NCBI GenBank assembly: GCA_022605955.1
Contig: JAKCOZ010000228.1
Coordinates: forward strand, 62,001 to 126,000
Direction: 5' to 3'
Source of the DNA: Rallus limicola
Lineage: Eukaryota; Chordata; Aves; Gruiformes; Rallidae
Length of the DNA: 64,000 bases
Made by a program: the position numbers and the translations under genes. The notes under the pieces are model-generated. The model had not been told where the DNA came from. It did not search any database and saw only the letters and a list, made by a program, of their open reading frames with translations. Below, in pieces: positions 49,170-60,791 of the stretch (positions are counted from its first letter, which is position 1; every line of letters begins with the position of its first letter).

Positions 49170-50135
49170 CACGAGCAGACCCTGTCACTTTGGCTCTCAG
49201 CCTTTTCCTTTGCCTGGAAAGAGGGAACATGCCTGGAACCTCCTACGGTGCTTTTCTCGGCCCTAGCAGACTGCAGTTCAAAACATGCTAAACGTCCAGC
49301 AATAACTCCCAAAGTAAAGAAGCGAGGCCTGAAAGGCATAGCTTGTCTGAAACCTCCTAACAGGACACACGAGCAGACCCTGTCGCTTTGGCTCTCAGCC
49401 TTTTCCTTTGCCTGGAAAGAGGGAACATGCCTGGAACCTCTTACGGTGCTTTTCTCGGCCCTAGCAGACTGCAGTTCAAAACATGCTAAACGTCCAGCAA
49501 TAACTCCCAAAGTAAAGAAGCTAGGCCTGAAAGGCATAGCTTGTCTGAAACCTCCTAACAGGACACACCAGCAGACCCTGTCACTTTGGCTCTCAGCCTT
49601 TTCCTTTGCCTGGAAAGAGGGAACATGCCTGGAAACTCCTACGGTGCTTTTCTCGGCCCTAGCAGACTGCAGTTCAAAACATGCTAAACGTCCAGCAATA
49701 ACTCCCAAAGTAAAGAAGCTAGGCCTGAAAGGCATAGCTTGTCTGAAACCTCCTAACAGGACACACGAGCAGTCCCTGTCGCTTTGGATCTCAGCCTTTT
49801 CCTTTGCCTGGAAAGAGGGAACATGCCTGGAACCTCCTACGGTGCTTTTCTCGGCCCTAGCAGACTGCAGTTCAAAACATGCTAAACGTCCAGCAATAAC
49901 TCCCAAAGTAAAGAAGCTAGGCCTGAAAGGCATAGCTTGTCTGAAACCTCCTAACAGGACACACGAGTAGCCCCTGTCACTTTGGCTCTCAGCCTTTTCC
50001 TTTGCCTGGAAAGAGGGAACATGCCTGGAACCTCCTACGGTGCTTTTCTCGGCCCTAGCAGACTGCAGTTCAAAACATGCTAAACGTCCAGCAATAACTC
50101 CCAAAGTAAAGAAGCTAGGCATGAAAGGCATAGCT
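49170..50135. repeat. Monomer block 18 (5 monomers), 1037-bp module of the right-hand type
   Basis: Marker order: AAGCGAGG; CTGTCGCTTTGG with CTCTTACGG; CACCAGCAG with GGAAACTCC; CAGTCCCTGTCGC with TTGGATCTC; GAGTAGCCCC; then GGCATG. The same order lies 1037 bp upstream, but it shares no module-specific marker with the 1037-bp modules at 33-35 kb. Confidence 0.94.
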
Positions 50136-50206
50136 TGTCCTGTTAGGAGGTTTCAGACAAGCTAGGGTTGAAAGGCATAGCTTGTCTGAAACCTCCTAAG
50201 AGAACA
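50136..50206. repeat. Fold-back junction J18, right-hand class
   Basis: Same as the junction at 49099, 1037 bp downstream. It is the last junction in the window. Confidence 0.94.
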
Positions 50207-53200
50207 CACGAGCAGACCCTGTCACTTTGGCTCTCAGCCTTTTCCTTTGCCTGGAAAGAGGGAACATGCCTGGAACCTCCTACGGTGCTTTTCTCGGCAC
50301 TAGCAGACTGCAATTCAAAACATGCTAAACGTCCAGCAATAACTCCCAAAGTAAAGAAGCTAGGCCTGAAAGGCATAGCTTGTCTGAAACCTCCTAACAT
50401 GACACACGAGCAGCCCCTGTCACTTTGGCTCTCAGCCTTTTCCTTTGCCTGGAAAGAGGGAACATGCCTGGAACCTCCTACGGTGCTTTTCTCGGCCCTA
50501 GCAGACTGCAGTTCAAAACATGCTAAACGTCCAGCAATAACTCCCAAAGTAAAGAAGCGAGGCCTGAAAGGCATAGCTTGTCTGAAACCTCCTAACAGGA
50601 CACATGAGCAGACCCTGTCACTTTGGCTCTCAGCCTTTTCCTTTGCCTGGAAAGAGGGAACATGCCTGGAACCTCCTACGGTGCTTTTCTCGGCCCTAGC
50701 AGACTGCAGTTCAAAACATGCTAAACGTCCAGCAATAACTCCCAAAGTAAAGAAGCTAGGCCTGAAAGGCATAGCTTGTCTGAAACCTCCTAACAGGACA
50801 CACCAGCAGACCCTGTCACTTTGGCTCTCAGCCTTTTCCTTTGCCTGGAAAGAGGGAACATGCCTGGAACCTCCTACGGTGCTTTTCTCGGCCCTAGCAT
50901 ACTGCAGTTCAAAACATGCTAAACGTCCAGCAATAACTCCCAAAGTAAAGAAGCGAGGCCTGAAAGGCATAGCTTGTCTGAAACCTCCTAACAGGACACA
51001 CGAGCAGCCCCTGTCACTTTGGCTCTCAGCCTTTTCCTTTGCCTGGAAAGAGGGAACATGCCTGGAACCTCCTACGGTGCTTTTCTCGGCCCTAGCAGAC
51101 TGCAGTTCAAAACATGCTAAACGTCCAGCAATAACTCCCAAAGTAAAGAAGCTAGGCCTGAAAGGCATAGCTTGTCTGAAACCTCCTAACAGGACACACG
51201 AGCAGACCCTGTCACTTTGGCTCTCAGCCTTTTCCTTTGCCTGGAAAGAGGGAACATGCCTGGAACCTCCTACGGTGCTTTTCTCGGCCCTAGCAGACTG
51301 CAGTTCAAAACATGCTAAACGTCCAGCAATAACTCCCAAAGTAAAGAAGCTAGGCCTGAAAGGCATAGCTTGTCTGAAACCTCCTAACAGGACACACGAG
51401 CAGACCCTGTCACTTTGGCTCTCAGCCTTTTCCTTTGCCTGGAAAGAGGGAACATGCCTGGAACCTCCTACGGTGCTTTTCTCGGCCCTAGCAGACTGCA
51501 GTTCAAAACATGCTAAACGTCCAGCAATAACTCCCAAAGTAAAGAAGCTAGGCCTGAAAGGCATAGCTTGTCTGAAACCTCCTAACAGGACACACGAGCA
51601 GACCCTGTCACTTTGGCTCTCAGCCTTTTCCTTTGCCTGGAAAGAGGGAACATGCCTGGAACCTCCTACGGTGCTTTTCTCGGCCCTAGCAGACTGCAGT
51701 TCAAAACATGCTAAACGTCCAGCAATAACTCCCAAAGTAAAGAAGCGAGGCCTGAAAGGCATAGCTTGTCTGAAACCTCCTAACAGGACACACGAGCAGA
51801 CCCTGTCGCTTTGGCTCTCAGCCTTTTCCTTTGCCTGGAAAGAGGGAACATGCCTGGAACCTCTTACGGTGCTTTTCTCGGCCCTAGCAGACTGCAGTTC
51901 AAAACATGCTAAACGTCCAGCAATAACTCCCAAAGTAAAGAAGCTAGGCCTGAAAGGCATAGCTTGTCTGAAACCTCCTAACAGGACACACGAGCAGACC
52001 CTGTCACTTTGGCTCTCAGCCTTTTCCTTTGCCTGGAAAGAGGGAACATGCCTGGAACCTCCTACGGTGCTTTTCTCGGCCCTAGCAGACTGCAGTTCAA
52101 AACATGCTAAACGTCCAGCAATAACTCCCAAAGTAAAGAAGCTAGGCCTGAAAGGCATAGCTTGTCTGAAACCTCCTAGCAGGACACACGAGCAGACCCT
52201 GTCACTTTGGCTCTCAGCCTTTTCCTTTGCCTGGAAAGAGGGAACATGCCTGGAACCTCCTACGGTGCTTTTCTCGACCCTAGCAGACTGCAGTTCAAAA
52301 CATGCTAAACGTCCAGCAATAACTCCCAAAGTAAAGAAGCTAGGCCTGAAAGGCATAGCTTGTCTGAAACCTCCTAAAAGGACACACGAGCAGACCCTGT
52401 CGCTTTGGCTCTCAGCCTTTTCCTTTGCCTGGAAAGAGGGAACATGCCTGGAACCTCCTACGGTGCTTTTCTCGGCCCTAGCAGACTTCAGTTCAAAACA
52501 TGCTAAAAGTCCAGCAACAACTCCCAAAGTAAAGAAGCTAGGCCTGAAAGGCATAGCTTGTCTGAAACCTCCTAACAGGACACACGAGCAGACCCTGTCA
52601 CTTTGGCTCTCAGCCTTTTCCTTTGCCTGGAAAGAGGGAACATGCCTGGAACCTCCTACGGTGCTTTTCTCGGCCCTAGCAGACTGCAGTTCAAAACATG
52701 CTAAACGTCCAGCAATAACTCCCAAAGTAAAGAAGCTAGGCCTGAAAGGCATAGCTTGTCTGAAACCTCCTAACAGGACACACGAGCAGCCCCTGTCACT
52801 TTGGCTCTCAGCCTTTTCCTTTGCCTGGAAAGAGGGAACATGCCTGGAACCTCCTACGGTGCTTTTCTCGGCCCTAGCAGACTGCAGTTCAAAACATGCT
52901 AAACGTCCAGCAATAACTCCCAAAGTAAAGAAGCTAGGCCTGAAAGGCATAGCTTGTCTGAAACCTCCTAACAGGACACACGAGCAGACCCTGTCACTTT
53001 GGCTCTCAGCCTTTTCCTTTGCCTGGAAAGAGGGAACATGCCTGGAACCTCCTAGGGTGCTTTTCTCGGCACTAGCAGACTGCAGTTCAAAACATGCTAA
53101 ACGTCCAGCAATAACTCCCAAAGTAAAGAAGCGAGGCCTGAAAGGCATAGCTTGTCTGAAACCTTCTAACAGGACACACGAGCAGACCCTGTCACTTTGG

Positions 53201-56200
53201 CTCTCAGCCTTTTCCTTTGCCTGGAAAGAGGGAACATGCCTGGAACCTCCTACGGTGCTTTTCTCGGCCCTAGCAGACTGCAGTTCAAAACATGCTAAAC
53301 GTCCAGCAATAACTCCCAAAGTAAAGAAGCGAGGCCTGAAAGGCATAGCTTGTCTGAAACCTTCTAACAGGACACACGAGCAGACCCTGTCACTTTGGCT
53401 CTCAGCCTTTTCCTTTGCCTGGAAAGAGGGAACATGCCTGGAACCTCCTACGGTGCTTTTCTCGGCCCTAGCAGACTGCAGTTCAAAACATGCTAAACGT
53501 CCAGCAATAACCCCCAAAGTAAAGAAGCTAGGCCTGAAAGGCATAGCTTGTCTGAAACCTCCTAACAGGACACACGAGCAGACCCTGTCACTTTGGCTCT
53601 CAGCCTTTTCCTTTGCCTGGAAAGAGGGAACATGTCTGGAACCTCCTACGGTGCTTTTCTCGGCCCTAGCAGACTGCAGTTCAAAACATGCTAAACGTCC
53701 AGCAATAACTCCCAAAGTAAAGAAGCTAGGCCTGAAAGGCATAGCTTGTCTGAAACCTCCTAACAGGACACACCAGCAGACCCTGTCACTTTGGCTCTCA
53801 GCCTTTTCCTTTGCCTGGAAAGAGGGAACATGCCTGGAAACTCCTACGGTGCTTTTCTCGGCCCTAGCAGACTGCAGTTCAAAACATGCTAAACGTCCAG
53901 CAATAACTCCCAAAGTAAAGAATCTAGGCCTGAAAGGCATAGCTTGTCTGAAACCTCCTAACAGGACACACGAGCAGCCCCTGTCACTTTGGCTCTCAGC
54001 CTTTTCCTTTGCCTGGAAAGAGGGAACATGCCTGGAACCTCCTACGGTGCTTTTCTCGGCCCTAGCAGACTGCAGTTCAAAACATGCTAAACGTCCAGCA
54101 ATAACTCCCAAAGTAAAGAAGCTAGGCCTGAAAGGCATAGCTTGTCTGAAACCTCCTAACAGGACACACGAGCAGACCCTGTCACTTTGGCTCTCAGCCT
54201 TTTCCTTTGCCTGGAAAGAGGGAACATGCCTGGAACCTCCTACGGTGCTTTTCTCGGCCCTAGCAGACTGCAGTTCAAAACATGCTAAACGTCCAGCAAT
54301 AACTCCCAAAGTAAAGAAGCTAGGACTGAAAGGAATAGCTTGTCTGAAACCTCCTAGCAGGACACACGAGCAGACCCTGTCACTTTGGCTCTCAGCCTTT
54401 TCCTTTGCCTGGAAAGAGGGAACATGCCTGGAACCTCCTACGGTGCTTTTCTCGGCCCTAGCAGACTGCAGTTCAAAACATGCTAAACGTCCAGCAATAA
54501 CTCCCAAAGTAAAGAAGCTAGGCCTGAAAGGCATAGCTTGTCTGAAACCTCCTAACAGGACACACGAGCAGACCCTGTCACTTTGGCTCTCAGCCTTTTC
54601 TTTTGCTTGGAAAGAGGGAACATGCCTGGAACCTCCTACGGTGCTTTTCTCGGCCCTAGCAGACTTCAGTTCAAAACATGCTAAACGTCCAGCAATAACT
54701 CCCAAAGTAAAGAAGCTAGGCCTGAAAGGCATAGCTTGTCTGAAACTTCCTAACAGGACACACGAGCAGCCCCTGTCACTTTGGCTCTCAGCCTTTTCCT
54801 TTGCCTGGAAAGAGGGAACATGCCTGGAACCTCCTACGGTGCTTTTCTCGGCCCTAGCAGACTGCAGTTCAAAACATGCTAAACGTCCAGCAATAACTCC
54901 CAAAGTAAAGAAGCTAGGCCTGAAAGGCATAGCTTGTCTGAAACCTCCTAACAGGACACACGAGCAGACCCTGTCACTTTGGCTCTCAGCCTTTTCCTTT
55001 GCCTGGAAAGAGGGAACATGCCTGGAACCTCCTACGGTGCTTTTCTCGGCCCTAGCAGACTGCAGTTCAAAACATGCTAAACGTCCAGCAATAACTCCCA
55101 AAGTAAAGAAGCGAGGCCTGAAAGGCATAGCTTGTCTGAAACCTTCTAACAGGACACACGAGCAGACCCTGTCACTTTGGCTCTCAGCCTTTTCCTTTGC
55201 CTGGAAAGAGGGAACATGCCTGGAACCTCCTACGGTGCTTTTCTCGGCCCTAGCAGACTGCAGTTCAAAACATGCTAAACGTCCAGCAATAACTCCCAAA
55301 GTAAAGAAGCGAGGCCTGAAAGGCATAGCTTGTCTGAAACCTCCTAACAGGACACACGAGCAGAACCTGTCGCTTTGGCTCTCAGCCTTTTCCTTTGCCT
55401 GGAAAGAGGGAACATGCCTGGAACCTCTTACGGTGCTTTTCTCGGCCCTAGCAGACTGCACTTCAAAACATGCTAAACCTCCAGCAATAACTCCCAAAGT
55501 AAAGAAGCTAGGCCTGAAAGGCATAGCTTGTCTGAAACCTCCTAACAGGACACACGAGCAGACCCTGTCACTTTGGCTCTCATCCTTTTCCTTTGCCTGG
55601 AAAGAGGGAACATGCCTGGAACCTCCTACGGTGCTTTTCTCGGCCCTAGCAGACTGCAGTTCAAAACATGCTAAACGTCCAGCAATAACTCCCAAAGTAA
55701 AGAAGCTAGGCCTGAAAGGCATAGCTTGTCTGAAACCTCCTAGCAGGACACACGAGCAGACCCTGTCACTTTGGCTCTCAGCCTTTTCCTTTGCCTGGAA
55801 AGAGGGAACATGCCTGGAACCTCCTACGGTGCTTTTCTCGGCCCTAGCAGACTGCAGTTCAAAACATGCTAAACGTCCAGCAATAACTCCCAAAGTAAAG
55901 AAGCTAGGCCTGAAAGGCATAGCTTGTCTGAAACCTCCTAACAGGACACACGAGCAGACCCTGTCACTTTGGCTCTCAGCCTTTTCTTTTGCTTGGAAAG
56001 AGGGAACATGCCTGGAACCTCCTACGGTGCTTTTCTCGGCCCTAGCAGACTTCAGTTCAAAACATGCTAAACGTCCAGCAATAACTCCCAAAGTAAAGAA
56101 GCTAGGCCTGAAAGGCATAGCTTGTCTGAAACCTCCTAACAGGACACACGAGCAGACCCTGTCACTTTGGCTCTCAGCCTTTTCCTTTGCCTGGAAAGAG

Positions 56201-59200
56201 GGAACATGCCTGGAACCTCCTACGGTGCTTTTCTCGGCCCTAGCAGACTGCAGTTCAAAACATGCTAAACGTCCAGCAATAACTCCCAAAGTAAAGAAGC
56301 TAGGCCTGAAAGGCATAGCTTGTCTGAAACCTCCTAACAGGACACACGAGCAGACCCTGTCACTTTGGCTCTCAGCCTTTTCCTTTGCCTGGAAAGAGGG
56401 AACATGCCTGGAACCTCCTACGGTGCTTTTCTCGGCCCTAGCAGACTGCAGTTCAAAACATGCTAAACGTCCAGCAATAACTCCCAAAGTAAAGAAGCGA
56501 GGCCTGAAAGGCATAGCTTGTCTGAAACCTTCTAACAGGACACACGAGCAGACCCTGTCACTTTGGCTCTCAGCCTTTTCCTTTGCCTGGAAAGAGGGAA
56601 CATGCCTGGAACCTCCTACGGTGCTTTTCTCGGCCCTAGCAGACTGCAGTTCAAAACATGCTAAACGTCCAGCAATAACCCCCAAAGTAAAGAAGCTAGG
56701 CCTGAAAGGCATAGCTTGTCTGAAACCTCCTAACAGGACACACGAGCAGACCCTGTCACTTTGGCTCTCAGCCTTTTCCTTTGCCTGGAAAGAGGGAACA
56801 TGCCTGGAACCTCCTACGGTGCTTTTCTCGGCCCTAGCAGACTGCAGTTCAAAACATGCTAAACGTCCAGCAATAACTCCCAAAGTAAAGAAGCTAGGCC
56901 TGAAAGGCATAGCTTGTCTGAAACCTCCTAACAGGACACACCAGCAGACCCTGTCACTTTGGCTCTCAGCCTTTTCCTTTGCCTGGAAAGAGGGAACATG
57001 CCTGGAACCTCCTAAGGTGCTTTTCTCTGCCCTAGCAGACTGCAGTTCAAAACATGCTAAACGTCCAGCAATAACTCCCAAAGTAAAGAAGCTAGGCCTG
57101 AAAGGCATAGCTTGTCTGAAACCTCCTAACAGGACACACGAGCAGCCCCTGTCACTTTGGCTCTCAGCCTTTTCCTTTGCCTGGAAAGAGGGAACATGCC
57201 TGGAACCTCCTACGGTGCTTTTCTCGGCCCTAGCAGACTGCAGTTCAAAACATGCTAAACGTCCAGCAATAACTCCCAAAGTAAAGAAGCTAGGCCTGAA
57301 AGGCATAGCTTGTCTGAAACCTCCTAACAGGACACACGAGCAGCCCCTGTCACTTTGGCTCTCAGCCTTTTCCTTTGCCTGGAAAGAGGGAACATGCCTG
57401 GAACCTCCTACGGTGCTTTTCTCGGCCCTAGCAGACTGCAGTTCAAAACATGCTAAACGTCCAGCAATAACTCCCAAAGTAAAGAAGCGAGGCCTGAAAG
57501 GCATAGCTTGTCTGAAACCTCCTAACAGGACACACGAGCAGACCCTGTCGCTTTGGCTCTCAGCCTTTTCCTTTGCCTGGAAAGAGGGAACATGCCTGGA
57601 ACCTCTTACGGTGCTTTTCTCGGCCCTAGCAGACTGCAGTTCAAAACATGCTAAACGTCCAGCAATAACTCCCAAAGTAAAGAAGCGAGGCCTGAAAGGC
57701 ATAGCTTGTCTGAAACCTCCTAACAGGACACACGAGCAGACCCTGTCACTTTGGCTCTCAGCCTTTTCCTTTGCCTGGAAAGAGGGAACATGCCTGGAAC
57801 CTCCTACGGTGCTTTTCTCGGCCCTAGCAGACTGCAGTTCAAAACATGCTAAACGTCCAGCAATAACTCCCAAAGTAAAGAAGCGAGGCCTGAAAGGCAT
57901 AGCTTGTCTGAAACTTCCTAGCAGGACACACGAGCAGACACTGTCACTTTGGCTCTCAGCCTTTTCCTTTGCCTGGAAAGAGGGAACATGCCTGGAACCT
58001 CCTACGGTGCTTTTCTCGGCCCTAGCAGACTGCAGTTCAAAACATGCTAAACGTCCAGCAATAACTCCCAAAGTAAAGAAGCTAGGCCTGAAAGGCATAG
58101 CTTGTCTGAAACCTCCTAACAGGACACACGAGCAGACCCTGTCACTTTGGCTCTCAGCCTTTTCCTTTGCTTGGAAAGAGGGAACATGCCTGGAACCTCC
58201 TACGGTGCTTTTCTCGGCCCTAGCAGACTGCAGTTCAAAACATGCTAAACGTCCAGCAATAACTCCCAAAGTAAAGAAGCTAGGCCTGAAAGGCATAGCT
58301 TGTCTGAAACCTCCTAACAGGACACCCGAGCAGACCCTGTCATTTTGGCTCTCAGCCTTTTCCTTTGCCTGGAAAGAGGGAACATGCCTGGAACCTCCTA
58401 CGGTGCTTTTCTCGGCCCTAGCAGACTGCAGTTCAAAACATGCTAAACGTCCAGCAATAACTCCCAAAGTAAAGAAGCTAGGCCTGAAAGGCATAGCTTG
58501 TCTGAAACCTCATAACAGGACACACGAGCAGACCCTGTCACTTTGGCTCTCAGCCTTTTCCTTTGCCTGGAAAGAGGGAACATGCCTGGAACCTCCTACG
58601 GTGCTTTTCTCGGCCCTAGCAGACTGCAGTTCAAAACATGCTAAACGTCCAGCAATAACTCCCAAAGTAAAGAAGCTAGGCCTGAAAGGCATAGCTTGTC
58701 TGAAACCTCCTAACAGGACACACCAGCAGACCCTGTCACTTTGGCTCTCAGCCTTTTCCTTTGCCTGGAAAGAGGGAACATGCCTGGAAACTCCTACGGT
58801 GCTTTTCTCGGCCCTAGCAGACTGCAGTTCAAAACATGCTAAACGTCCAGCAATAACTCCCAAAGTAAAGAAGCTAGGCCTGAAAGGCATAGCTTGTCTG
58901 AAACCTCCTAACAGGACACACGAGCAGACCCTGTCACTTTGGCTCTCAGCCTTTTCCTTTGCCTGGAAAGAGGGAACATGCCTGGAACCTCCTACGGTGC
59001 TTTTCTCGGCCCTAACAGACTGCAGTTCAAAACATGCTAAACGTCCAGCAATAACTCCCAAAGTAAAGAAGCTAGGCCTGAAAGGCATAGCTTGTCTGAA
59101 ACCTCCTAACAGGACACACGAGCAGCCCCTGTCACTTTGGCTCTCAGCCTTTTCCTTTGCCTGGAAAGAGGGAACATGCCTGGAACCTCCTACGGTGCTT

Positions 59201-60791
59201 TTCTCGGCCCTAGCAGACTGCAGTTCAAAACATGCTAAACGTCCAGCAATAACTCCCAAAGTAAAGAAGCGAGGCCTGAAAGGCATAGCTTGTCTGAAAC
59301 CTCCTAACAGGACACACGAGCAGACCCTGTCACTTTGGCTCTCAGCCTTTTCCTTTGCCTGGAAAGAGGGAACATGCCTGGAACCTCCTACGGTGCTTTT
59401 CTCGGCCCTAGCAGACTGCAGTTCAAAACATGCTAAACGTCCAGCAATAACTCCCAAAGTAAAGAAGCGAGGCCTGAAAGGCATAGCTTGTCTGAAACCT
59501 CCTAACAGGACACACGAGCAGACCCTGTCACTTTGGCTCTCAGCCTTTTCCTTTGCCTGGAAAGAGGGAACATGCCTGGAACCTCCTACGGTGCTTTTCT
59601 CGGCCCTAGCAGACTGCAGTTCAAAACATGCTAAACGTCCAGCAATAACTCCCAAAGTAAAGAAGCGAGGCCTGAAAGGCATAGCTTGTCTGAAACCTCC
59701 TAACAGGACACACGAGCAGACCCAGTCACTTTGGCTCTCAGCCTTTTCCTTTGCCTGGAAAGAGGGAAAATGCCTGGAACCTCCTACGGTGCTTTTCTCG
59801 GCCCTAGCAGACTGCAGTTCAAAACATGCTAAACGTCCAGCAATAACTCCCAAAGTAAAGAAGCGAGGCCTGAAAGGCATAGCTTGTTTGAAACCTCCTA
59901 ACAGGACACACGAGCAGACCCTGTCACTTTGGCTCTCAGCCTTTTCCTTTGCCTGGAAAGAGTGAACATGCCTGGAACCTCCTAAGGTTCTTTTCTCAGC
60001 CCTAGCAGACTGCAGTTCAAAACATGCTAAACGTCCAGCAATAACTCCCAAAGTAAAGAAGCTAGGCCTGAAAGGCATAGCTTGTCTGAAACCTCCTAAC
60101 AGGACACACGAGCAGACCCTGTCACTTTGGCTCTCAGCCTTTTTCTTTGCCTGGAAAGAGGGAACATGCCTGGAACCTCCTACGGTGCTTTTCTCGGCCC
60201 TAGCAGACTGCAGTTCAAAACATGCTAAACGTCCAGCAATAACTCCCAAAGTAAAGAAGCTAGGCCTGAAAGGCATAGCTTGTCTGAAACCTCCTAACAG
60301 GACACACGAGCAGACCCTGTCACTTTGGCTCTCAGCCTTTTCCTTTGCCTGGAAAGAGGGAACATGCCTGGAACCTCCTACAGTGCTTTTCTCGGCCCTA
60401 GCAGACTGCAGTTCAAAACATGCTAAACGTCCAGCAATAACTCCCAAAGTAAAGAAGCTAGGCCTGAAAGGCATAGCTTGTCTGAAACCTCCTCACAGGA
60501 CACACGAGCAGACCCTGTCACTTTGGCTCTCAGCCTTTTCCTTTGCCTGGAAAGAGGGAACATGCCTGGAACCTCCTACGGTGCTTTTCTCGGCCCTAGC
60601 AGACTGCAGTTCAAAACATGCTAAACGTCCAGCAATAACTCCCAAAGTAAAGAAGCTAGGCCTGAAAGGCATAGCTTGTCTGAAACCTCCTAACAGGACA
60701 CACGAGCAGCCCCTGTCACTTTGGCTCTCAGCCTTTTCCTTTGCCTGGAAAGAGGGAACATGCCTGGAACCTCCTACGGTGCTTTTCTCTA

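Larger units (their letters stand above)
48127..50297 (+). repeat. Second pair of 1037-bp modules (right-hand type)
   Basis: About 48127-49260 matches 49164-50297. The match ends at CTCGGCACTAG (about 50298), where the first copy has CTCGGCCCTAG. Each copy carries five ordered marker monomers and one junction of the GGGTTG class. Confidence 0.9.

Noticed and set aside
50143..58494. A 2783-codon minus-strand open frame with ATG in every repeat
   Set aside because: Mirror of the same arithmetic artefact. The ATG is simply the complement of GGCAT in the monomer, and no recognisable domain occurs in the 66-residue unit.
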